Of a DNA stretch of 50,213 nucleotides, positions 19,601 through 31,600 are shown piece after piece. How positions within the stretch are numbered: the first letter of the stretch is position 1; each line of letters starts with the position of its first letter. The notes below the pieces were generated by a model. It had not been told where the DNA came from. It made no database searches and saw only the letters and a program-made list of their open reading frames with translations. The DNA comes from Tubiluchus corallicola (lineage: Eukaryota; Priapulida; Priapulimorpha; Priapulimorphida; Tubiluchidae), in contig JAQGDQ010000423.1 of the NCBI GenBank assembly GCA_030141605.1, positions 86,177 through 136,389 on the forward strand, given 5' to 3'. The translations under genes were made by a program, and so were the position numbers.

Positions 19601-22600
19601 GTTGCTTTTGCTTAACGTTTATGGAATGTATGTGTGCTTGCAAACCAAAACCGTTTATAAGTCGGCATAGTTAAAACTACGTTACGATGCTTCAAAGTAG
19701 AATGACCCAAAAATTTGGTCAAATGTCAATTTTTCGTATTTTGAAAAACCAACGCAAAATATTGGACTTTTATATTCTAGTATCAAATTATTAAGAAAGT
19801 GTTCAAGAAACACTAAAAATTTAATTTTATAACTACTTACCCACTTTTCTGTCTAGAAACTAGTACTGCAATTGTAAAAAACTCCCCGTTTTCAAACTCC
19901 GGTAGTAGATCCTGGAAGCTGTTATTTTGCTTCCGGTTTTTGCTATTGCCAAGCCCAGATCTTAGTCAGGGAGAGCCATCTAATGGATTTAAACATAACT
20001 TAAACATAAAGTCCATAGCAACCAACATTTGTACAGTTGCTAAGTGTTTTGTAGACACACGACAGAAAACAATGGCTAACTTTAGCATTGTTTTTCAGTG
20101 CAGCGTGCACCTCAACTTCAATGTGGATTATCTCAGCTTACAAATACCACAGAACGTTGAGCTTGGTATCAAAATATTTCTCATGAAATGGAGTGTCAGC
20201 ATATGTAAATAGCGAGAAAAGTTTAATTGCCAACTTATGGACGATTTTGCTATGCAAACGCACACACATAAATATATATATTTATATGATTAATATATAT
20301 GGAACATACATATGTATGTATGTATTTGCTTTGGTAGCAAACATAAATAGAACCATTATATCTTAATGTCATGACTACTATACTGAACCTCAATCATATG
20401 AGTAACTTCAAGTTTCATTTTGCTCTAGCTATGAAAATTCTGCTCATTTAGTGATCATTGTGGAATTAATCTTCTGTTGTCGTTGTTTCTCGCATTATGT
20501 CAATGCATTTCCTTGCATAACAGTACATCCTCTTCATTATAACAGAGTGGCAAAGTAACATATGCTGTATGACAAAGTAGTGATTAATTTTAATTTATAA
20601 CTTAAAATTATTTTCACGTATTACTGACTAATCCAGCTATGCAAGTATAACATATACATGCGCTACTAACTAGCAACTGCTGCTATACAAGAATAATGCT
20701 TTAGATAAAATATAATAATTAAATTTACATTTACATTGTAGTTTAATTTACATAGCTCACGGTACTAATCTAAGTTGAGTTTTGTTATTAAATTAGTAGA
20801 AGGGTGGTAGACTCGATGATCTTTCACCACCCTGTCTCTCTTAGTAGTTCATTTGTTAATGCTATGTTGATTATGTTGTTGAGACAATAAATTATTCTGT
20901 ATTCTGTATAGTGTCTAACTTAAATTCAATTCTCTAATTTGCTTTTACTCTAGTTGTCTTCAAGTTTCATTCTATTATTTCACAAACAGTTGTGTCGTCA
21001 CACTTTTCTAAGCATGCTATTGTTTAATGAATGAAATTTGTGAAGAAGAAACTTTGTCAAAAAGTTTGACAGTCCCGGAACATTCAGAAATTTGTAATGC
21101 TGCCTTGTAGTGGTCAGTAGATACTTTTACTTATATAAATTTCCATTTTCTGTTACTATATGTTGATGGTGTTCTACATAAAGTTGTACTTTTTAACTTA
21201 TTTTCTCTGCATACAGCCAGAGGGAGCTGGTCAGCCCGATTACCGATACGACGAATTTGGTTTTCGTGTGGATGAGGAAGACGGTCCAGAGCAAACATCG
21301 AGTAAAATTCTCAGCATCCCTTTCGTGGAGGATGCGCAGCATCGCCTCAAGTGGGTTGCGCACCTGGAGTTTACTCATAATAACGAAGTTGGTGATCTAA
21401 CATGGGATCAGGTTTGGGCATTTTACTGCAAAATTTTATTATAAATGATTGCAGTATTTATGAATAGCTTTGATTTTGTTGGCTAAAAGAGCTTAATGCA
21501 TCATTACCATTACTTTTAGTTTCTGAAATTCAGTCCATGCTAGTTGCATTTTCTTTGTTTATTTAATTTTGCTTCATTGCTGTTACATCTGCTTTTTGGG
21601 AAGTGGTGTCTGTATTCGCATTTCTGCTGCTCAAATTGTCAGGATTATGGTATGCTTTTTGTGGTTAATGAAGTGGAACTCGTTTGGTCTAGTGGTAATG
21701 CATCTGCTTTCCATCGGGGAGGTTGTGAGTTCGAACCAGCGGCCGGGTCATACCAAAGACTTTAAAAATGGTACCTGCTTTGCCCTGCCTGACGCGTGGT
21801 ATTTAGGGTAAAAGTGGGGTAATAATAGTCTCTGTTATGTAGTTGTAGGTTGTTATTTACAGTCGGCGATAATAGTTCTTTGAGCTAATGTTAATTGTTG
21901 ACCCAAAAGCCAACTTTAAATAAAGATTATTATTATTATTATAACTAGTCTTAACTTTCAACATATTTTGCTCAGTAAATTCAATTTAAATATTCACAAA
22001 GCTTTGAAAAAGGTTTTTTTGAAAAAAATTTTTCTTCCTTGTCTACCGTCATCTTTTAAGCTCATGAGGTAATACAGAACCAGTTTTTTGTGGCCAGCCT
22101 GACTGCCATGGTCGTTGAAATTAAATGAAAGCTTAAATTTTATACATAGCGGTGAGTTTAAGTGACTCTGGTTGTATGACTAAAGGGTGCCCAGTTATGA
22201 CTTTTGATACTTACTAATGGTTAGTGATGTTTGCCGTATCCCCTCATGTTGTTTTACCAGAAGTACAGTAATCACTTCAAGAGTATCACCTGAATAAGAG
22301 AAATAATTGTGAGTTTTGGTTACTGAACTGTATAGAACCACTCACCCATCCATTTGAAGCCCAAACGTAGCGTTGTTTAACTTTGCAGTAGAGGAAAAAA
22401 CATGACGCCTCATCTATGACCACTTCACCCTAAATCGTGGGACTAAGTTAAGGTCTTGATAAGGTTTAATATTTTAGGTTAATGTGACTAATGGGTGCCC
22501 GTTAAGTTACAGAGATTCCTTTGTTCATAGAAGCTGTATAGAAAAGACATGTTTTCTTCCACGCAGGTGTAACACAGGTGGAGCAAACTAGTTAGATATA

Positions 22601-25600
22601 TTACAATACCTTTAACTGAAAATGTTGCTTAAAATCTTCAGCCTTTAAGCTGCTAGAAACAAAAACGCAATTGCAGCAATTTCTTGTAGCGTAATTTCAT
22701 AATTTTTATTTTTCGTAAGATGTCAGTGTTTATTGTTCGCACAGGTGGAACCGGAACTACAAAGATCCGAGAAGCTGCGGCAGATGATTAGAGATGGCGT
22801 CCCACATTCGCTGCGGAGTCAGATCTGGATGCGCATTTCTGGAGCATTGGTGAAGAAACGAAATGCTGAGATGTCTTATAAAGACATTGTGAAGTCCAGC
22901 TCCAATGATCACATCATGACGTCAAAACAAATTGAAAAAGTAAGTCAAATTTTGTATTTTATTTGGTAATCACAATTACAATTCACACAATACACACACC
23001 GATTATAAAGATACAATTTCACACATATACAGCGCTACAAAAAACCTATACTACGTTAACAAGAACACAATTACACAAGTCAAACTCAACAATTTAAACC
23101 AAAGACACAACATCAAACCTTGATGTATAAACCCAATGGTACAACATAAATATACATAAACACAAATTTAAGATAGTTGCTTACACGTATAATATTTAGT
23201 TTACATAAGTGATGTTATATATATATATACAGTTCATTTTTTTCAATTTGTAATAATTACTTATGGGAACTGAAACATTTAAAAGCAATTTGGAGAATTT
23301 CTGAATCGTTTGAGCCTAATAATATTTTTAGTTTGTCATCATATAATAAATAGATAAAGTTTGGATATATAGAGCTAATTTCCGTATTTAATTTTACACA
23401 TAATACTTTTCTATAATGCTCTGAAGTACTTGTTTTCTGATGCTGCGTGATGATCTATGCTCTGATATTTTAAGTCGTTTATCGGTGTTTTACGTTATCT
23501 TATCAGCGCTTAATTAGTCCCTTTCTGTACTGCAAACGTTTGAGTTTGAAACAGTCTGGTTTAGGTCTAGTTTCTGCTTATTAACTGTCATCCTTTTTTC
23601 AAGGATTTGCTACGAACCATGCCCGCAAATGCTTGTTTCTGGTTATTAACTGCCATGCTTTTTTCAAGGATTTGTTACGAACCATGCCCGCAAATGCTTG
23701 TTACTGATTATTAACTGTCATCCTTTTTTCAAGGATTTGTTACGAACCATGCCCGCAAATGCTTGTTACTGGTTATTAACTGCCATGCTTTTTTCAAGGA
23801 TTTGCTACGAACCATGTCCGCAAATGCTTTCTGGTTATTAACTGTCATCCTTTTTTCAAAGATTTGTTACAAACCATGCCCACAAATGCTTGTTACTGGT
23901 TATTAACTGCCATGCTTTTTTCAAGGATTTGCTACGAACCATGTCCGCAAATGCTTGTTTCTGGTTATTAACTGTCATCCTTTTTTCAAGGATTTGCTAC
24001 GAACCATGCCCACAAATGCTTGTTACTGCTTATTAACTGTCATGCTTTTTTCAAGGATTTGTTACGAACCATGCCCACAAATTCTTGTTACTGGTTATTA
24101 ACTGTCATCCTTTTTTCAAGGATTTGCTACGAACCATGCCCGCAAATGCTTGTTTTTCAACAATGAATTGTACTGGGATTCCTAGATTACGCCGGGTTCT
24201 ACGATGCATTGCTTGGTTATATCCGGATATTGGCTACTGTCAGGGCACAGGAATGGTAAGCAATACGATGAATATTAAATACCTTACTGCTTATTTATTT
24301 TTGGTCATTGCTGTTATTAACATTTTCTCTGCATTATTTTAGAAGAAAATTCAGCTTTTTGCAGAAAAAAGATTTTTTTATTTATAAATAACAGGCTTGT
24401 TGTTCTTTTTTTGCCATTTAGCGTTTCATAATGGGGAGACCGAGAGGCATATTTGTATTTCGTTCAAATTGTGTATCACATTAAGTATTTCCCTTGTATG
24501 GATCAGAATGTTTTGTAATATATCTCCAAGAATTCTAGTGCTAAGTTAATCTTACTTATGTCAACATAGCACAATATATTATCTTTCTTCCTACCGTTTC
24601 CACTAACACATCCTTCTACCCTTCCTGTGTGAGCTAACCTTTCTCCCAGTTCTTTTTATTTTGTTCACTCATCCATTCTTTTTTTATCTGGTTCACATGA
24701 CAGTGGGCTTATACAAGCCTTTGCTTCTCTAGCCCACTGCAGTACAATTATTCTTTTATGATAACGATAGTGTATGAAACATAACAATTTAATACAGTAG
24801 ATGTAATAATTTTGATGTCACTGTGTGCTTAATGTCATTATATTGTACTGAATGTGATAATAATTATAAATAATAATAAAAAATAATAATTACTTGGGAC
24901 ATTGGTATTTGTTCTGTTAGTACATTCACTATGTCACTTTTCATCATGATTTTATGATGGGTTCTTGAGGTGTTGCTACCCTTCTATTAGGTTTTTGTAC
25001 TTAGCGTATGAGTAGTAGTAGTAAACAAAAGTTTAGTATGACACTCTTGAACGTGAACTTTGATCAGCAGAGTCAGTAGGGCCCTGATAACATACACCAA
25101 TATGTTTTTGCATTACAGCTACATTACCATTGCAGCCTTACCATTGATTGGTCACTTATTTATAATATCCATTTGGTTTGATGTGCTTTGACTATCAATG
25201 ATTTTTTTTCATTGATTTATTGTCGCTTGTTTACAATTTCTTATTGACTTTTGTCTTCAGATTGCTGCTTCTTTGTTGTTGTTTATGGAAGAGGATGATG
25301 CATTCTGGTTGATATGCACAATTGTGGAAGACCTCGTTCCAGCTTCATACTATTCCAGTACGTTAATCGGTGTCCAGGTAAGAATAACCAGTGGCTGTAT
25401 CTGTTGCGTGTGATGTCCTTCTTGGTTGCACGTGATGCAGTTACTAAATCGTGAGTTACTTAATCTAGGAAGAGCCTTGGAGAGCTGTTTGAGCAATGAA
25501 AACGTCAGCTCGTGTGTCACGTATGATGCTGTTTACAATAATAACGCCCTAGCAAAGGCCCCACAAAAAATTTTGCTTATTAATTCACTTATAATCAACA

Positions 25601-28600
25601 ATGCGCGAACATCCTACCTAGTGTTTTTTCATAACACAAAGCCAGCAGCTTTTACTGAATTAAAGCTATAAGGTTATAGACAGAGTATAATAGATGACGT
25701 CACAACAATGGCATTGTGTCAGCAGTTTGCCAAGCGAAAATTGCCGAAAATAGAACATCTAATTAACTCCTCGCTACTACTCTCAGTGGACGTGTTCTAA
25801 AATGCAGCCCACATCATCGTGTAGCCCTGTTCTTCCTCTTTCTAAAGAGCTATATATCTCCTTCCGAGAGTCCCACTAGGCGCCGCTAGAACGTTTTTGC
25901 CGCATGCTGTTTGGTCAAAATTTCGAAAAAATCGCGAGTAGGGTCCGTTACTGGAAAACGCCAGTTACGGGATGCCGTGGCCCTCTCGCGAATTCTAAAT
26001 ATGCCTATGACACACACTGCTGAACGGGCTATCTATCCATAGCCAGCACCACCCATGGCCCATTCCCGTTCTTCAGATCTCAGGCGTATAACTTTTGCAA
26101 AAAACGGCCACAGAATTTGCTTAAGTTTGACATGTCACTTCTACTGCTTGGTAATATATGCAAGACTTGCTCTGCACAAATTTTGGATTGTGATCTGTTT
26201 AAATTCTCACCTTTGACGGTAAATAACGGTTTTAGAGTATTTTTAATCATCTTGTCGTTAGAACTGACACGGGCATCTTTCTTTCATTAGGCCGATCAAC
26301 GAGTTTTGCGGCAACTCATCATCACGTATTTGCCTGATATTGACTTGGTATTGAAGGAACATGATATCGGTACTGATGCTTAGAATATTTTAACATTTTG
26401 TTTGCTTTTAATCTGTTGTTGTTGAATGTTTGTTGTTTACTAACAAATGTTTTCTAATCTAAGTAGTTATCAATAACATGTACTAATCTTAATGTGACCA
26501 AATGCTTCCCGTCCTGAGAATTATGCTTCCGTCCTGGGAATTATGCTTCCCGTTCTGGGAATTATGCTTCCCGACCTTGAAATTATGCTTCCCATCCTGG
26601 GAATTATGCTTCCCGTCCTGGGATTTATGCTTCCTGTCCTGGAAATTATGCTTTCCGTCCTGGGATTTATGCTTCCTGTCCTGGGAATTATGCTTCCCGT
26701 CCTGGGAATTATGCTTCCCGTCCTGGGAATTATGCTTCCCGTCCTGGGAATTATGCTTCCCATACTGGGAATTATGCTTCCCGTACTGGGAATTATGCTT
26801 TCCGTCCTGGGAATTATGCTTCCCGTCCTGGGAATTATGCTTCCCGTCCTGGGAACTATGCTTCCCGTACTGGGAATTATGCTTCCCGTACTGGGAATTA
26901 TGCTTCCCGTCCTGGGAATTATGCTTCCCGTACTGGGAATTATGCTTTCCGACTAACATTGATACTCTGCATGCTCAATAGATATAAGCTTGAAGTATAC
27001 TTGCAGTTTGTATCTTTGTATTTTCATTTGTTTAGTAAACTACTAATAAAATCTATACATTTTGTACTTATTTATACTTCATTTGAGTAGTTCATTATAT
27101 TGTAGATGAATTCAAATTTTTCATTTATCTAGAACTGTCATTAATCTCCCTACACTGGTTCTTGACGCTGTTTTCAAGCGTCGTGCACATGAAGATTTTG
27201 CTGAGGTTGTGGGATCTGCTTTTCTATGAAGGATCAGTAGTGTTATTTCAGATAACGTTGGGCATGCTTAAAGCAAAGGTATATGTGTGTATTATTATTA
27301 TTATTATTAGTATGAGTTTATTTCGTATAAAAATATACAGTTTACAAAGATAAAGATGTTAGTAAAACAGGTAATGCGATATTAGTAAAGTAACATATCT
27401 ACAGACATTCAACTTTATAATAACCACACATTGTAGTTCCCTTGTAATTATATTACAGTATACAGTGTTGTAAGAAGCTATAATAGATATCTTAAAACAT
27501 AATCTTTAAATGAGTTCTTAACCTTTAATTTTACATTTTCGTTTAGATCTACAGTACAACCATATTTAAATCTTAAATTTACTTGACTGTTATTTACATA
27601 GTAGCATAGCTTTGGAATTCTCAATGTGCAAGAGTTTACAATTTTTCTCACAAAGTTTTTTTTTCGACTATCTATTAAATAATTCGCAGGCATTGTGCCA
27701 CAAAAATACATTAACAATTCTACGCTTTCATTTTGTCTAAAACCGAATATTTTTCTGTAAGCAGTGTTCCATTTTACCCTAATGGCATTAACTTCATTGT
27801 TTGGTATACCCCCAATTTCGCATCCGTATAACAAAATGGGTAGACAATATGTATTGATCAGAGTTTTGTGGTACAGTACGATATTTTTGTCAAGTTTCAC
27901 TTATGCTGTTCTGTACTGCAAACTAGCTGTTTATTTCTATGTATTAGTTCTTTATGTAGCGCATTAAACACAAGAAAACCCTTCATAAACATAAAGCTTA
28001 AAAATTTATCTTGAAATTTTACATCACTTACATACTGCCTTTTTGCGTGCAGGACTTCAATCGGCAGTCACGCTGTATAAAACATGTAAATTTAAACTGC
28101 CGCGATAACCGTTAGACGCAGCCATTTTCACGACAGGTCATTTGAAACAAGTTTAGATAACATTTTGTAAAGTTTGAAAGAATAATCAGAGCATTCGTAG
28201 GGCACAAGTCACTAACTAAATAAAATTTAAAATTACTGTATCTTGTAAATAAGATTAAAAATACGTTTTTGGTTAGTGGGTGAGTCAGCGACATTTTACC
28301 AAATGATGAAACATTTTAAATAATCAAAAGTTTTATTTTCTAGTTACATAAGTCTTTCTAGCAGGTAAGCAAAATGCTAAGTAATATAGATTTGCACGGA
28401 AAGTTTTTGGGACATAATTTAACATTTTCTTTTCTCACCTTGATTTACGTTTCATAAGTGACGTCATGTAATGGTGCAGTTAGAACAGTATTGCGGGAGA
28501 TTTAAAATGAAGACAAACAAAAAATCCTTTCAACACGAGCAAGATATACACATAAAATTGCTGTGAACTAGTATAATTTTTTAAAGGCTATTTTTCTGAA

Positions 28601-31600
28601 ACCTACTTCAGGTACCCCTTTTCTTGCCCTTTTAGCAGTGTTTTTGCATTTATGCAAAAAGCCTCTCTATTGTATATTGATTTTTTTGTCCATAAAAATA
28701 CATAATTGGCTTTAATGACTGAAAATTCGTTAAGAAGCAATTGATTTTTAAAAGTTTAAACCTCTGAAATTATGCATAACCGAATCATTACAAGCGTGTC
28801 TGTTTTAATCTCAAAACGTGAAGCGTTAGAGAGTTGTTCACCTGAATTTCATGTCAGGGCGATCATTCGTTGCACATATACGAGCGAATGACCATTTGTG
28901 GACACTGGATGGTCAGTCAAACGCAGACCCTTGTTTTAAAACCTGAAAGCCATTCCAGCTGTAGATGTGCTATTAGGCAGTAAAATTTTTGGTAAAGATA
29001 AAAAGTAATTCTCCTTCAATATTTAAAATACTGCAGTGCTGATTTCAATGCCGTCTATAAGGTAATTCTAATTATCACATACTCATTGTATGAATCTAGA
29101 AAAATGCAATTTGCTTAAGATTCTTTGGATATAGTATCATTCTGGCTACGACTTGTGGCTTGTCTTGTGTTACTTTGTACAAGTACTACTGCTGGGTGAC
29201 TTGTGGTGGGGTAAATTTCATCAGTTTTGCTGTGGTAATTTAATTATTCTGTTCTGTGTGGAGGGTTCATCTTTTTTTGACAACTCGTATTGTCTAAAGC
29301 TGTAAATTAGGGAACTATGAGTTCATTATTTTTTTTAAATTTGCTGAATTACGCATTACATTTTCACAGGAGTCAATACTAGTGAACTTGGAGAATTCTG
29401 CACAGATTTTTAACTCTCTTTCTGACATTCCGGGTGATATTGAAGACATAGATCAACTCATCGAGGTTCGTACTCTCGTTCATACATGTGTGGTATTGTC
29501 GAAAGTTTTTCTAAATATTTCTGGTATGGTGGTGTTTTGTGATTTGATTACTTAAACACTTAGAAGCTATGTATTAAGGCCAGTGTGAACCTGACTTAAT
29601 AAATTTTAATTTTGTAGCCAAGGTGGCTCCATCTAGCTAGAAAGTTTAAAGTGTGGGCATTGACCTAGTTACGTTTTTCATTTATGCTGTTCTGTTGTAT
29701 GAGTGAACATGTGTCTTGTACAAGCTAGCGAAATTTTTCATTAGATATATGCCGCAACGATGTAAGTTTACTTCTATTAATTTTTATTTCGATTTATTCA
29801 CTGGTGTCTATGGACTAAACTATGTAACAATCATCTAAATTAGCCAATGTCAGTCACCTTTGCCTTTCTATTTTTTGTTTTAAATATTGCAGAAATAAAG
29901 ATCAGTGGTTTATATGAAAATTCAACTGAGACTTTTGAAGTTGTCATAAATGCCTCTCAGAGACACCAACACTATGCATTAAACAATATGCATTTTTATA
30001 ATGACCGTGCAATGATATTCATTTTTTCAGTGTTTGTACATTTTTTGGAAATGTACAAAACATGCAAACTTTGTGCGATTTTTGTAGGTCTTTTGAAGCC
30101 CCATTAATCCCTCAATAGTATTGTTTACAATAGTAATTGCTAGGTATATACAGTAGTCTAAATTATAGTCAAAAATTCCAATTAGCAGAAACTCCATGCT
30201 TAAATAAAATACATGGCACCCGGCTTGCAAGCTTTGAAGAGTCTAGACTCTAGATGCCTTCCTAGACACGTGTCTGCATTTATTTACTTAATACAGCATA
30301 TGCCATTCTCATAGCATTTGAAACAAAACAGTAGGATGGCATATGCCTTTTGAGATTACTTTTGAGTGTTAACAAAATGATAATTACTATTTTAGCCAAA
30401 TTTTCTCTTCTTCAAATATTGCCAAGGCATTAAATGACATTGTAATGAAAACTTTGCTATATTGTTCATATGGCTAATTAGTAAATATTTTGTTTGGATA
30501 TTTAGTATAATAATAATAATAATAATAATAATCTTTTTATTTATCTTGTAACACACGCACAGTTATAATACAATTAATTTGGAAACAAAATTGTGAAGAA
30601 AGGGCAGCGAAAGACCAATTGGTCATCTAGTCAGCTGCCCTTTGGTTAGTGATGAACATTTTTATAGGCGCTATGCTACAGTGTATTAGTGTTAGTACTG
30701 CTTATAATAAAAATTTAATTGTTACGAATGACGTTAAATTGATATGCTTATGACGTGTTAGTACAATTCATACACAGTAATAATAAGTGCATAATAAAAA
30801 AAATCAAACTGAAAATAACTGAAATAAAACTGAACTGAAATAAGAACTGAAATAAAAATCTGACAACAGAAACATATTAACAATGGCAACTGAAATTTAC
30901 TTTATAACACAAGCATAATTCTTAGACATAAGCAATCGAATGTATAATGGAGTCATAATATATCATAATAATGTAAAACATTACAGAGCGATTTTTGATG
31001 ATGTGAGGTAAAATAAATAGGCAGATAGTTTAGCTATGCTCCTGTCTTACGGTTTCTGCATTTCAAATTGTTTACATGCTCTGCCTTGCTAATCAGTTTC
31101 AACTTGGAGAAACTTGATCATCTCCAGAAGTATGACGATTCTAGAATTCCTTGTTCATGTTCATGAGATATATCATTGACTCAGAATCATGGGCTGCTAT
31201 TTTAGATGCAGGCGTCGCTTTGTTTTTCAAATTCGAATGGAACGTCGTTAAACAATTTCTGAACATTTTCTTCAGATATCCACAAGAACTGCAGGTTCAC
31301 TGACAGACGTGATTATAGAAACTCATCGAAGGAAGCATCTGGCTTACCTCATGGCTGATCAGGGAGTTATAGTAAACCCGGAAGCATCCAGAAATCTACC
31401 GAAACAGGTAGAAAAGATTATGAAAAATCATTTGTTTTAATATCTGTTGTGTTCACCTTGTCCTGTTAAACAATTATAAAAACTGATACATGAAATATAA
31501 TCTTTTTTTTCAAATAAAGTATGTTAGTTGACAATTTTGTTGATCCATTAAGAACACACAAGGTAAGGCTAAATTTTCATCTCTACTGATACAACGTAAC

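Noticed and set aside
26489-26981. Long open frames on both strands with 7-residue repeats (KHNSQDG; MLPVLGI)
   Set aside because: A 21-bp minisatellite in an intron; openness follows from the unit length being divisible by three.
29847-30230. Open frames of 86 (plus) and 67 (minus) codons in an SGSM3 intron
   Set aside because: Low-complexity, Phe/Tyr/Ile-rich composition of AT-rich DNA, no homology recognised.
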